A stretch of 64,000 nucleotides of DNA from Flavobacteriales bacterium (GTDB taxonomy: Bacteria > Bacteroidota > Bacteroidia > Flavobacteriales_F > PHOS-HE28): assembly GCA_016700415.1 (NCBI GenBank), contig CP065018.1, positions 124,001-188,000 on the forward strand, written 5' to 3'. Under the pieces are notes generated by a model, which was not told the DNA's origin, searched no databases, and was given only the letters and a program-made list of their open reading frames with translations. Below are positions 1-8,354 of the stretch, piece by piece. Numbering within the stretch: the stretch's first letter is position 1; every line of letters starts with the position of its first letter. The translations under genes were made by a program, and so were the position numbers.

Positions 1-1068
1 GAAGGAGCGGCGGTAGAATTCACCGGCCTTGTCGGTGCCGTGGTACACGAGCTTCGTGCGTTCGCGCAGGTCGTCCACCTTCTTGGCCGCGTCCAGCGTG
101 GCGAACTTGGGCTTCACCTGCGGTTTGTACTCTAGTGTTTTCAGATCGAGGGAAAGGATCTCGCCTTTCTTGCTGCTGCGGTCCTTGAAGTAAAAGCCCT
201 TACCGGTCTTGCTGCCGAGCATTTGCTTCTCAACCATTTTCTGGAGGTAGTCCGGAATGGCGAAGAGATCGTTGCGTTCGTCCTTAGGGCAGTTGTCCTT
301 CACGCCCTGCGCGACTTTCACCAGCGTGTCCAGTCCTACGACATCCGCCGTGCGGAAGGTGGCGCTCTTGGGACGGCCCAATACAGGACCAGTGAGGCGG
401 TCGACCTCTTCCACGGTAAGGCCCATCTCTTCCACCAAGTGGAACAGACCCATGATGCCGAACACGCCGATGCGATTGGCGATGAACGCGGGCGTGTCCT
501 TGCACAGCACAGTGACCTTACCGAGCACGCGCTGGCCGTAATCTTCCAGGAAGCTGAGCACAGCGGGATCGGTACCCGGACCGGGGATGATCTCCAGCAA
601 CTGCAGGTAGCGCGGCGGGTTGAAGAAGTGCGTGCCGCAGAAGTGTTTCTTGAAATCGTCGCTACGTCCTTCCGCGATCGCGTGGATCGGTATGCCGCTC
701 GTGTTGGTAGTGATCAAGGTGCCCGGTGTGCGATACTTCTCCACGTTCGCCAGCACCTGCTGCTTGATGTCCAAGCGCTCGATCACAACTTCGATGATCC
801 AGTCGCAGTCCTTGATCTTCGGTAGGTCATCGTCGAAGTTGCCGGTGCTGATCCGGCTCGCGAATTTCTTGTCGTAGATGGGAGAGGGGTTGCTCTTCAA
901 CGCGAAGGTCAGCGCGTCGTTGACGATCTTGTTTCTGTCGGCTCCCTCTTTCGGGACGATGTCCAGCAGCAATACTTCACATCCCACGTTGGCGAAGTGG
1001 CATGCGATCCTACTACCCATTACGCCGCTTCCGAGGACGGCAACTTTTTTGATGGTACGGTTTGGCAT
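1..1068 (-). CDS. 3-hydroxyacyl-CoA dehydrogenase (FadN-type), 3' end outside window
   Basis: Beta-oxidation enzyme that oxidises 3-hydroxyacyl-CoA to 3-ketoacyl-CoA with NAD+. The 356 codons visible begin MPNRTIKKVAVLGSGVMGSR, with the Rossmann dinucleotide motif GSGVMG at residues 13-18, followed by typical HADH text such as TTNTSGIPIHAIAEG and GTHFFNPPRYLQLLEIIPG. The frame is open to base 1, so the C-terminal part is outside the window. In Bacteroidota this N-terminal module is usually fused to an enoyl-CoA hydratase in a protein of about 800 residues; that fusion is inference here. It lies 111 bp downstream of a MarR gene on the same strand, the usual start of the phylum's beta-oxidation operon. 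The ATG at 1066-1068 is the first in frame. Confidence 0.9.
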   Translation of the reverse strand, partial: MPNRTIKKVAVLGSGVMGSRIACHFANVGCEVLLLDIVPKEGADRNKIVNDALTFALKSNPSPIYDKKFASRISTGNFDDDLPKIKDCDWIIEVVIERLDIKQQVLANVEKYRTPGTLITTNTSGIPIHAIAEGRSDDFKKHFCGTHFFNPPRYLQLLEIIPGPGTDPAVLSFLEDYGQRVLGKVTVLCKDTPAFIANRIGVFGIMGLFHLVEEMGLTVEEVDRLTGPVLGRPKSATFRTADVVGLDTLVKVAQGVKDNCPKDERNDLFAIPDYLQKMVEKQMLGSKTGKGFYFKDRSSKKGEILSLDLKTLEYKPQVKPKFATLDAAKKVDDLRERTKLVYHGTDKAGEFYRRSF

Positions 1069-1083
1069 TTGGGGTTGATTTTT

Positions 1084-1174
1084 TCACCGCCACGACGCCA
1101 AGGACGCAAAGGCTACGCAACGCCAATGGAAATTCCTTGGCGGGACCGTGGCGTTCGTAGCGTCGTGGCGGTGA
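1084..1174. repeat. Long imperfect hairpin between marR and the HADH gene
   Basis: A 15-base arm at 1084-1098 (TCACCGCCACGACGC) is exactly complementary to 1160-1174. A second pairing lies inside it: 1111-1124 and 1149-1161 are complementary apart from one missing base. The whole 91 bp can fold into one long stem. It has no T-run, lies inside the probable operon and looks like a dispersed palindromic repeat rather than a terminator. It could act as a processing or stability element in the marR-HADH mRNA. Confidence 0.6.
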
Positions 1175-1179
1175 GGCAT

Positions 1180-1614
1180 TCACTTGAAGAGTTCGTCGTT
1201 GTCTAACAGCGTATTGATCTTGTTCATCACGTTATGGAAGGTCTGCAGCTGTCCGGCGGGGATCTTGGCCTGCACGACCTCATTGAAGCGGATCACGGTG
1301 TCCTTGCTCAGGTCGCGCATCTGTTTGCCCTTGGCCGTCAGCATCACCCGGCTCATGCGGCCATCGGAGCTGTCGGACACGCGCTTGATCAGACCTTCCG
1401 CTTCCATGTTCTTCAGGGTTCGCGTGAGGCTGCGTGCCTCCATGCCCATCTTGGGTCCGAGCTTGGTGCTTGGCGTTCCTTCGGGATCGATGTTCAGCAG
1501 CACATAGCCGATGCTCATCGAGCCGCCATGCTCTGAGGCCTTTTCATTGTAGCGCCGCATGATGCGATGCCACGCCCAGCGGATCGGATGGTCTATGGTC
1601 TCCTCGGGCCTCAT
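1180..1614 (-). CDS. MarR family transcriptional regulator
   Basis: Winged-helix DNA-binding regulator of 144 residues, the usual MarR size. The centre carries the recognition region (TPSTKLGPKMGMEARSLTRT) followed by the wing (ISDSSDGRMSR-like text, here VSDSSDGRMSRVMLTAKG). ATG at 1614 is preferred over the GTG three codons earlier because a -7-like box lies 14 bases upstream. The gene precedes a 3-hydroxyacyl-CoA dehydrogenase on the same strand, so the inferred role is repression of beta-oxidation, relieved by an acyl-CoA or fatty-acid ligand. A perfect inverted repeat at 1648-1661 in its promoter suggests autoregulation. Confidence 0.88.
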   Translation of the reverse strand: MRPEETIDHPIRWAWHRIMRRYNEKASEHGGSMSIGYVLLNIDPEGTPSTKLGPKMGMEARSLTRTLKNMEAEGLIKRVSDSSDGRMSRVMLTAKGKQMRDLSKDTVIRFNEVVQAKIPAGQLQTFHNVMNKINTLLDNDELFK

Positions 1615-1628
1615 GGTCGTCACAAGGT

Positions 1629-1637
1629 CCGAAGGTA
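1629..1637 (-). promoter_or_regulatory. -7 box of the marR operon
   Basis: On the minus strand the sequence reads TACCTTCGG, a match to the TAnnTTyGC box found before many genes in this window. It lies 14 bases before the chosen ATG of the MarR gene. No clear -33 element is seen. Confidence 0.5.
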
Positions 1638-1647
1638 ATCAGGAATA

Positions 1648-1661
1648 GTATGCGTGCATAC
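1648..1661. promoter_or_regulatory. Candidate MarR operator
   Basis: GTATGC-GT-GCATAC is a perfect inverted repeat with a 2-base centre, and the flanking A/T continue the symmetry weakly. It starts 10 bases upstream of the -7 box, between the -7 and -33 positions, where a bound dimer would block polymerase. MarR proteins bind such short palindromes in their own promoters. Assignment to this regulator is inference from position. Confidence 0.5.
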
Positions 1662-1731
1662 AAAATAACAAACGTGAACAAGCCGCTTTCGTTGGATGCT
1701 TGGATCACGCTTGTATGCAGGAAGAAGCGCT

Positions 1732-3786
1732 TTAGCGGATCAAGCTCAGATGCCCGTGGAAGGTCTCGTTGTTGATCTGCACTTCGTAGAAGTATACCCC
1801 TTCGCTCGCGGGTCCACCGTTCTCCTGCTTACCGTCCCAGCCATTGTTGCCGCCGTTACTTTCATGGACGAGTTTGCCCCAGCGATCAAAGATCCGCAAC
1901 TGGAAACAGGGGTCAAGCGTTTGCGTCGACTTCAGCTTGAACCGGTCGTTCACATTGTCGTGGTTGGGCGTGAAAACATTGGGCAGCTCGAAGTGTACGA
2001 GTTCGCCGTACGGGGCGACCTCGATGGTTTGTTCGGCGTAGCCGGTGCAGCCCGTGTTGGTGGTGGTCTGCAGACCGATGGTGGTGGGTCCGTTGAAGGG
2101 CAGCAGGAATTCGGGGCCGTTCTGCCCTACTGTCGTGGCCGATCCGTTCACGGTCCAAGTGGAACCCACGGTGTTCGGGCTGGTATCTATGGCCCGGGCG
2201 AGGATACCCAAGCAGGTGGTGTCCGTGGTGACGGTGAATTCCGCCGGTGGGGTGGTGAGAATGTTGATCGGTTGCATGGTCTCCATCGTGCATCCGTTCA
2301 AGGAGCGCTCCACGGTGATCTGTCCGATGCCGGGGTCTCCCCATGCGATGGTGACACAGCTGCTGTCGGAACCGGAAAGGATCGTGCCCCCGGTCACGGT
2401 CCACGTGTAGGTGGCATTCTCGATCAGCTCGGTGCAGTATTCCGCCGTGGTCTGGCCGGAACAACCGATGCCCAACCCGGAGATCGTGGGCGGCGCCGAA
2501 CTGGGCACTACATTGATGGTGACGGTGGCGCTGAAGGTCGCGGGTGGGCACCCTTCATCATACACCAGTACGGAGAAGTTGTAAGGATCCGTGCTCCCTT
2601 GGGCGCAGACCGTGGGCCAGCAGAATTGCGTGGTGAGCAGGCTGTCCCCGGTGGAAGGCCCGGTGATCGTCGCGGGCGGATCGGTCTGTACGTTCGAAAA
2701 GATCGCGCCGATGGCGCTGAAGATGATCACATCACCATCGGAGTCCGTGAAGGTCATGGGGAAGCACAGGGTGTCCCCGGCCACCACTTCGTAATTAGCG
2801 ACGAACTGCCCGTCCAAGGGCTGCGGTGCGGCATTGCTTCCGCTGCATGGCACGCTCAGGAGCTGGAGGTCGCTCCGGATCAGGCCGATCAGTTGACCGT
2901 TCCGGTATTCCCGCACTTCCACCACCACCACCCAGTTGCCGATCATCGGCGCGACATATTCCGTGGCGCCGGTCACCGGGTCGATACTTGCGTAACCGCT
3001 GGGGCCGAACGGCATGGGCGTGGTGATCCCCAGACCGTATTGCACCGGCTGCAGGGGCCAGTCCAAAAGGGTGGGCGGGTCGATCACGCCACCGATGTTG
3101 TCCTGTGAACCATAGGGCGTAGCAAAACTGAACACGAGTGAATCTCCGTCGCTATCGATGGCCGCATTGCTGAACGCCGTGGTGTCGGAGATGCAGATGT
3201 ACGGCACCGGCGTCCCGGTGAACACGGGCGAAGAATTGGCGATGGAGGTGGGCGGCATGTAGGAATAGAACCCCATGCCCGCTTCGCCGGGATCTTGCAG
3301 ATTGACGATGGCGCCGTTCCGGGCGAAGAGCTGCAGATAGAGGTGAAAGCCGGTATTACTGGCCGAGAGCACCACCTCGCCTTCCAACCGGCTTTCCTCC
3401 ACGCACTGGCCATCGCCCAAGTTGCAGCCGGCGGGTATGTTGGGCGTGATCACGCCATAGGAGGTCAGATAGACCATGGCGGTCTGGATCTGGTTCTTGT
3501 CGGCGCCGGGCGCGGTGGGGTCGTCGGCATAGACTCCGACGGGCAGGCCTGTCGATGCGTTGCCGAGCAGGTCGATGATCGAAGGATAGCTTGAACCGGA
3601 GCCGCAGTTGATAAAGAGCCTTACGATCACTTTATACCGGTATTCCCCGGTACCCGGAGCGGTCTCACCTAGGTATTGATAGCCCAGATCACCACCGACG
3701 ATATGGGTGGCGCGTGCGCTAAATGATGTGGCGAGGCAGGCCAATAAGAACAAGATCCGCACAGGCCGAATAATGAATTGTATCAT
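1732..3786 (-). CDS. Large secreted protein with C-terminal CHU_C (T9SS type B) sorting domain
   Basis: Secreted or surface protein of 684 residues. It starts MIQFIIRPVRILFLLACLAT with a signal peptide ending near SARA; the mature protein opens with the ATHIVGGDLGYQYLG text common to Bacteroidota gliding-associated proteins. Several beta-sandwich or PKD-like stretches follow. The last 85 residues (ELPNVFTPNHDNVNDRFKLK, then FDRWGKLV, GWDGK and GVYFYEV) form the CHU_C domain that directs type IX secretion and cell-surface attachment. The upstream in-frame extension was rejected because it lacks a signal peptide at its start. The gene is divergent from a lipoprotein gene. The ligand or function is unknown. 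Confidence 0.85.
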   Translation of the reverse strand: MIQFIIRPVRILFLLACLATSFSARATHIVGGDLGYQYLGETAPGTGEYRYKVIVRLFINCGSGSSYPSIIDLLGNASTGLPVGVYADDPTAPGADKNQIQTAMVYLTSYGVITPNIPAGCNLGDGQCVEESRLEGEVVLSASNTGFHLYLQLFARNGAIVNLQDPGEAGMGFYSYMPPTSIANSSPVFTGTPVPYICISDTTAFSNAAIDSDGDSLVFSFATPYGSQDNIGGVIDPPTLLDWPLQPVQYGLGITTPMPFGPSGYASIDPVTGATEYVAPMIGNWVVVVEVREYRNGQLIGLIRSDLQLLSVPCSGSNAAPQPLDGQFVANYEVVAGDTLCFPMTFTDSDGDVIIFSAIGAIFSNVQTDPPATITGPSTGDSLLTTQFCWPTVCAQGSTDPYNFSVLVYDEGCPPATFSATVTINVVPSSAPPTISGLGIGCSGQTTAEYCTELIENATYTWTVTGGTILSGSDSSCVTIAWGDPGIGQITVERSLNGCTMETMQPINILTTPPAEFTVTTDTTCLGILARAIDTSPNTVGSTWTVNGSATTVGQNGPEFLLPFNGPTTIGLQTTTNTGCTGYAEQTIEVAPYGELVHFELPNVFTPNHDNVNDRFKLKSTQTLDPCFQLRIFDRWGKLVHESNGGNNGWDGKQENGGPASEGVYFYEVQINNETFHGHLSLIR

Positions 3787-3905
3787 CTGGCGTATTTTGA
3801 AAGGGTCCCCAAAATAGGGAGATCGATCGATCCCGAGGACTATTTCGCCGAAAAGGGCGGTAGTTGGTGCATCCTTGTCCATATTTGACGACCGCCCTGA
3901 CGAAA

Positions 3906-4814
3906 ATGAAGATGAACGCAAGATCCTTCCTTCCGCTGCTCGCCGTTGCCGTTCTTTTTGCCTGCCAGAAAGAACGACCAGATCCGATCCCATCGGTTCC
4001 TGCGGCAACAGCCCCCCGCTTGATCATGAAGTTCAAATTCGACAGCACCCAGGTGCGGTTAGGCAGCCACGGGGAGCCGGTGTCGGTGCCGACCGGGCAT
4101 GGGGCACAAAGCCCGCGTTTCAACGTGATGAGCGCCCATTATGTGGAGTTCACCCCCACGGCATTGACCCCGTTGGGTCAGGGAGATGTGGTCTACACAA
4201 GTCCGACGACCACGGCAGGCGGTGCCAGCGCGATCGATTACGCGCAGGAAGTGAAGGTCGGGGATGGCGGCACCTTCCTCGATATCCCGCTCTCCTCCTT
4301 GGCCCCGGGCACATACGAATGGCTGCGGGTGTCACTTGCATACCAGAACTACGATGTCAATTTCCGATATACGGATCCGACCTTCGGCCAGTTCAACCTC
4401 ACCGGCACCTTGGCCTCCTTCATCGGGGTGAATACCTACATCGGGAGTTATCAGGTAGACCAGCAAACGGTCACGGTTAATGGCAACAGGCTCCAAGGTT
4501 ACTGGGGTTTTGAAGTGCATGACCCTCCGGTGCCGCTTGCACCCACCACCGGACAGGCCCCGGGTACCACGGTGGTCAATCCATTATTCGGCACTTCAGC
4601 CATTCCGGCCGGGTCCTGCGTGGTCACCGGAGGTTTTGCACAGCCGCTTACGATCACCGGCAACGAGACGCAGGATGTCACGATCACCGTTTCGCTCAGC
4701 ACGAACAAGAGCTTCGAGTGGAGCGATGCCGCCGACGACAATATCTATGAGCCGCTCGCAGGGGATACGGTGGTGGACATGGGCGTCCGGGGTCTGATCC
4801 CGATCGTGGAGTGA
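3906..4814 (+). CDS. Lipoprotein of unknown function (MbnP-like?)
   Basis: Predicted lipoprotein of 302 residues. It starts MKMNARSFLPLLAVAVLFAC with a lipobox at VLFAC, then a short linker and a beta-rich domain beginning PRLIMKFKFDSTQVRLGSHG. Later text (SAHYVEFTPTALTPLG, FTVSLSTNKSFEW-like ends) recalls Bacteroidota lipoproteins distantly like the MbnP family, but no copper-binding motif can be pointed to, so the family is uncertain. The ATG at 3906 puts the lipobox at residues 16-20. The gene ends directly against the convergent lipoprotein gene at 4815, with no space for a separate terminator. Confidence 0.75.
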   Translation: MKMNARSFLPLLAVAVLFACQKERPDPIPSVPAATAPRLIMKFKFDSTQVRLGSHGEPVSVPTGHGAQSPRFNVMSAHYVEFTPTALTPLGQGDVVYTSPTTTAGGASAIDYAQEVKVGDGGTFLDIPLSSLAPGTYEWLRVSLAYQNYDVNFRYTDPTFGQFNLTGTLASFIGVNTYIGSYQVDQQTVTVNGNRLQGYWGFEVHDPPVPLAPTTGQAPGTTVVNPLFGTSAIPAGSCVVTGGFAQPLTITGNETQDVTITVSLSTNKSFEWSDAADDNIYEPLAGDTVVDMGVRGLIPIVE

Positions 4815-5564
4815 TCAGGCCGGGTCCTTCGGTAGGCGAGGCATCCCGTCCACCACAAGGATCATCCGGTCGCCATCGTACCGGTATTTGACCCGGCTTG
4901 CGGGGAACATCACTTCCGTTCCGCCTTGGAGGTCATCATAGAGCTGGAGGCTGTCCCCGGTGAAGGAGAACTCGAAGTGATCGTCCGCGCCATGCACCAC
5001 GGTGCGCGGGGCGATGTTGCCGCGCCATTGCTGAAGACTGTCCATGCGTGTCTTCCATTCACGGTAGGCCACGTCCAACCAGCCGAGATCGATGAAACGG
5101 TGACCCTTCAGCCAAAAGACGTTCTGCCCCCAGCTCTCCAGCCCACCATAGTTGGCCAGAATGACAGTACCGTCGGCGGTGTCGCCGGTGGAGAAGTAGG
5201 TGGGGAGCATCACTTCGCTGTCGTAGGCCGGTTTGGAAACGGCGAGAACCTCGGCGCTGCTATCCGGTCTTGGCCTGTACAGGATGAGCCGGAGTCCTTC
5301 CCGCTTGTCGTCCGCGTGCTTGGCGGCCATAACGAACTCGCCGTTGCCCAGATCATGGGTGGTGTAGACCAAGAGGGTGTCGTTGCGTACGTTCTCGTCC
5401 AAGTTGGGAAGATCCTTCAGGCTGAAGGTCTTTGCGTGCTCCAAGGGAGCGATCGCCCCGGCTTGTCCGGTGGTGTCGGTGGACATAGTGCCGACGGATG
5501 TTCCTTCCGGGGCAGAGCACGAGGCCAGCCCCAAGGCTGCGAACAGAAGGGTGCAGCTTTTCAT
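4815..5564 (-). CDS. Lipoprotein, unknown function
   Basis: Predicted lipoprotein of 249 residues with signal MKSCTLLFAALGLASC and lipobox LASC at residues 13-16. The rest has no motif I recognise; it contains FSLKDLPNLDENVRNDTLLVY and a run suggesting a soluble beta-rich fold. Its ATG overlaps the stop of the upstream DUF2807 gene by four bases (ATGA), so the two are probably translationally coupled and co-transcribed. It meets the neighbouring plus-strand lipoprotein gene end to end. Confidence 0.75.
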   Translation of the reverse strand: MKSCTLLFAALGLASCSAPEGTSVGTMSTDTTGQAGAIAPLEHAKTFSLKDLPNLDENVRNDTLLVYTTHDLGNGEFVMAAKHADDKREGLRLILYRPRPDSSAEVLAVSKPAYDSEVMLPTYFSTGDTADGTVILANYGGLESWGQNVFWLKGHRFIDLGWLDVAYREWKTRMDSLQQWRGNIAPRTVVHGADDHFEFSFTGDSLQLYDDLQGGTEVMFPASRVKYRYDGDRMILVVDGMPRLPKDPA

Positions 5565-6268
5565 TGGACCGGTGTTACGGACCCACTTCCGGAGACGGAG
5601 GATCTCACATCAGGTTTACCTGCGTACCGGACCTCTCCGCTTCCGGAGACTTTCGCGTTGAGTTTGCTGATGGCCGTGATCGTGGCGCTACCGCTGCCGG
5701 AGACCTTCAGGTCCGCCTCATTGGCCGTGAGTTCCTTTCCATGTAGGTCGCCGCTGCCGGAAAGCGAGGCATCCAGCTCGCTGCAAGTGCCGCGGACGGT
5801 GATGGTGCCGCTGCCGGAGATCCCCAGCTCCAATTCCTTTTCGTTGATCCCGGAAATCGTGATACTGCCGCTTCCTCCGGTGCTCAGATCGGTGTGGCCT
5901 GTACCGAAAACGTCATCGCTGAGCACGTCCGAGCTTCCATGCACTTCGATGGAATTGAGCAGGGACGGTGTGACGATGTGAACGGTGAATTCCGCATCGG
6001 ATATCCAGCACTGGGAGGTCCGGATGTCCCAAACATCCCCTTTCACCTCCGTGTTCAGCAGGTCGATCAGCTCCGGCTGCGCGGTCACTGTGATCTTCTG
6101 TTCCGCTCCTTTTTCGATCGTGACCCGTGTGGAGCCGCCCACCTCGATACCGGTGAACGAGGCTACCACAAGGGTCCGTTCTTCCACGGGGCCGCTACCT
6201 TTTATGCAGTTGATGTTGCAGCCGGTGGTAAGCAAGGCAAGGGCTGCTGCTAAAGCAAGGGTCTTCAT
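5561..6268 (-). CDS. DUF2807 (GIN domain) lipoprotein
   Basis: Protein of 235 residues with signal MKTLALAAALALLTTGC, probable lipobox LTTGC. The mature part carries the DUF2807 / 'auto-transporter adhesin head GIN' pattern: an opening FTGIEVGGSTRVTIEKG strand, then a right-handed beta-helix with repeated SGSG turns (GGSGSITISG, GISGSGTITV, LSGSGDLHG, VSGSGSATI, VSGSGEVRY, VSGSGSVTP). Such proteins are envelope-associated and of unclear function. It is the first gene of a two-gene unit, overlapping the next by ATGA. The SGSG turns are visible in the DNA as repeats of CGCTGCCGGA. Confidence 0.88.
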   Translation of the reverse strand: MKTLALAAALALLTTGCNINCIKGSGPVEERTLVVASFTGIEVGGSTRVTIEKGAEQKITVTAQPELIDLLNTEVKGDVWDIRTSQCWISDAEFTVHIVTPSLLNSIEVHGSSDVLSDDVFGTGHTDLSTGGSGSITISGINEKELELGISGSGTITVRGTCSELDASLSGSGDLHGKELTANEADLKVSGSGSATITAISKLNAKVSGSGEVRYAGKPDVRSSVSGSGSVTPVQ

Positions 6269-6368
6269 GGGGTGGGATGATGTTGGAAGGAAGGTCCGGA
6301 AGTGGTCGACCCCGTAAAGGAATGAAGGATCCCGGACTTTTTGGGAACCAAGTCACCCTTGAGGACGT

Positions 6369-7013
6369 ATGACACAACCTCAAAGTGGTTACGCAAAGTT
6401 GCCGCCGAACAGGATCATGGAGCATGCCATTCCGCTTCCGGAAATGAGCCATCGCTGGCTGGACAAGGCGAGGTCGCGTCTACTTGTGGAACCGTCGGAC
6501 ATGCTCGTTTTTGAGCATTCCGGCGCGGTGCATGCGGACCTCATCCCCGACATGCTCGATCTCGTTGAGGCCCATAGCTATGCCTCCGGTGATCCGATAG
6601 TGCTGCGCAAACGGTTGATCCACGTTCTGGTGGAGTCTGTTGACAATATGCGCCGGCATGCCTTGGGCATTCTGGCGGATGCTTCGTTCGCCTTGTTGGT
6701 CAGGAACAAGGATGGGTACCGGTTCACTACGGGCAATGCCGTTCCCCATGCCACGGCCATGCTTCTCGCCAAACGGGTGGAGATCTTGAACGCGATGGAA
6801 GGGGAGGACCTGAAAGAGCACTATATGAAGTTGCTCACCAACGATTCGCGGTCCACGAACGGAGGGGCAGGATTGGGTTTGTTGACGCTTGCTCGCAAAA
6901 GCATGCGGCCGATCCTCACCACCAGCGATACCCTCGGACCGTTCACCTCATACTTTTCCTTTGAACTTCAGGTGTGCGGCGATGCCGACTATCCCGCTCC
7001 TCCGGCGGCATAA
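6369..7013 (+). CDS. SiaB-family (DUF6272) histidine-kinase-like protein
   Basis: Cytosolic protein of 214 residues. It shows the degenerate GHKL ATPase pattern of SiaB kinases: an N-box-like VESVDNMRRHALG near residues 90-102 and a glycine-rich STNGGAGLGLLTLARKS near residues 160-176. In Pseudomonas, SiaB phosphorylates SiaC in a diguanylate-cyclase control pathway. No SiaA, SiaC or cyclase gene lies nearby, so the partner is unknown. The start at 6369 has a GAGGA-like site just before it. Its last 25 bases overlap the 3' end of the convergent dehydrogenase gene. Confidence 0.75.
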   Translation: MTQPQSGYAKLPPNRIMEHAIPLPEMSHRWLDKARSRLLVEPSDMLVFEHSGAVHADLIPDMLDLVEAHSYASGDPIVLRKRLIHVLVESVDNMRRHALGILADASFALLVRNKDGYRFTTGNAVPHATAMLLAKRVEILNAMEGEDLKEHYMKLLTNDSRSTNGGAGLGLLTLARKSMRPILTTSDTLGPFTSYFSFELQVCGDADYPAPPAA

Positions 7014-8203
7014 GTGGTGAGATACGCGTACTTCCCGGTCAAATGCCCACCCTTGGCGATGGTGGCGCGCTCGATCATCCCCTCGGCATCCGTGCCCGTG
7101 AGGTGTGGCAGCACGTTGGTCATCAGGTCGCGTCCAAAAGACTTTGACGAGTCGCGCGGAAGCTCGCAAGGAAGATTGTCCACGGACATCACGGTAATGC
7201 TGCCGGGCGCGCCCACAGGGCATTCCTGCCCGGTGGCGATGCCATAGCCAAAGAACGGGTCGGCGATGGTGCTGGCCCGAAGCGTGCTATCGATGGGGCC
7301 GTCAATATCGCAGCTGATGTCGGCCACCACTTTCAGGCTGATGCCCGTTCCGCGCAGGTCCTCGGCGGAAAGGATCTTGGGCCCCCGTGCATCCCAGAAG
7401 TGGCAGGCGATGTAGATCTGTGCCCGCATGGCGAACGGGAGGAAGTTGGCATGATGGCCGCGTGGATCGGCATGGAATGCAGCACGGTCGAACGGTTTCC
7501 CATCGTCCCGTACGTAGAGGTCCTCGCTGCCAAGCACGGTGTATACAGGCCGATCGAAATTCTTATCGAGGAAGTCCGCCGGGGACACCTTGGTCATTCC
7601 CGCGCGGTCCAGGGTCTCCATGGCTCCGTGGCCCACACGGCCTGTTCCGGTGAGCGCCACCCGGAGGTCCTTGGGAAGTGGGAAGGCCGCCAGATGAAGG
7701 TCCATTTCTGCCCGGTCGTGGCAGGCATGGGCGGGCTTCAAGGTCTTACCTCCGCCCTCTGTGGCCTGCCAAGCGCGTACAGCGTTGTAGGCGCCCACAA
7801 CACCGGCCCACTTGCCGAAGGCCAGCACCCGCTTTCCCTTGGTGTCCGTGAGCAGTTCATGGTCCAACAGGGTGATGCGCCTTTCCAGCACGGTGCGCAA
7901 GAGCTTGGCGTTGTGCGGCTGCTGCTTGATCGTGTGCGAAAAGAAGAGGTAGGCTTTGTTCGCCATCAGCATGTCCAACGGCACCTCTTTGACGCCGATA
8001 ATGAGGTCACGGTCCGTGAGATCCTCCGTCAGACGTACCGCCTGCGCCGTGTATTCGGCATCGGTGTAGGCCCGTACGGGGCTGCGCTGCACGGCGATGT
8101 CGATACCTTGAAGCATGGCCTCGTGGCATTGCTTGGGAGTGAGCGGGACGCGACGGTCAGGTGGTTGTTTGCCTTCGCGGATGATGCCGATCTTCTTGAA
8201 CAT
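6989..8203 (-). CDS. NAD(P)-dependent alanine dehydrogenase / saccharopine dehydrogenase-like oxidoreductase
   Basis: Predicted NAD(P)-dependent amino-acid dehydrogenase of 404 residues. The N-terminus MFKKIGIIREGKQPPDRRVP matches the AlaDh/PNT N-terminal fold (IREGK..PDRRVPLTP). VALTGTGRVGHGAMETL near residue 205 is the dinucleotide-binding turn, and VADISCDIDGPI is conserved in the lysine-ketoglutarate-reductase-like branch of the superfamily. Whether the substrate is alanine or lysine/saccharopine cannot be decided. The ATG at 8203 is preferred over an 88-codon upstream extension because TACTTTCGC (8221-8229) lies 17 bases before it. It is convergent with the SiaB-like gene. Confidence 0.8.
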   Translation of the reverse strand: MFKKIGIIREGKQPPDRRVPLTPKQCHEAMLQGIDIAVQRSPVRAYTDAEYTAQAVRLTEDLTDRDLIIGVKEVPLDMLMANKAYLFFSHTIKQQPHNAKLLRTVLERRITLLDHELLTDTKGKRVLAFGKWAGVVGAYNAVRAWQATEGGGKTLKPAHACHDRAEMDLHLAAFPLPKDLRVALTGTGRVGHGAMETLDRAGMTKVSPADFLDKNFDRPVYTVLGSEDLYVRDDGKPFDRAAFHADPRGHHANFLPFAMRAQIYIACHFWDARGPKILSAEDLRGTGISLKVVADISCDIDGPIDSTLRASTIADPFFGYGIATGQECPVGAPGSITVMSVDNLPCELPRDSSKSFGRDLMTNVLPHLTGTDAEGMIERATIAKGGHLTGKYAYLTTYAAGGAG

Positions 8204-8220
8204 GTGATGGTTTGCGGGCG

Positions 8221-8229
8221 GCGAAAGTA
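8221..8229 (-). promoter_or_regulatory. -7 box of the alanine dehydrogenase-like gene
   Basis: The minus strand reads TACTTTCGC, matching TAnnTTyGC, 17 bases before the ATG at 8203. Confidence 0.5.
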
Positions 8230-8316
8230 GAAGTTGTTGCCGAGGCGTTCCCTGTCCATCGTCAGGGACCGTCCATCGGTGATCGCAGCCCGGGATGATC
8301 TCCCCGTGGATCGCCG

Positions 8317-8325
8317 TATCTTTGC
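8317..8325 (+). promoter_or_regulatory. -7 box of ssrA (tmRNA)
   Basis: TATCTTTGC is a perfect TAnnTTTG Bacteroidota -7 box, 29 bases before the predicted mature 5' end of tmRNA. The spacing allows a short precursor leader trimmed by RNase P. Confidence 0.65.
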
Positions 8326-8354
8326 GGTGTTCTTTGAAAGCACACAGCAGTATT

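Noticed and set aside
1696..3108. A 470-codon plus-strand frame across the CHU_C gene
   Set aside because: It is antisense to a well-supported T9SS cargo gene, has no signal peptide or motif, and is Gly/Arg-rich as shadow frames are.
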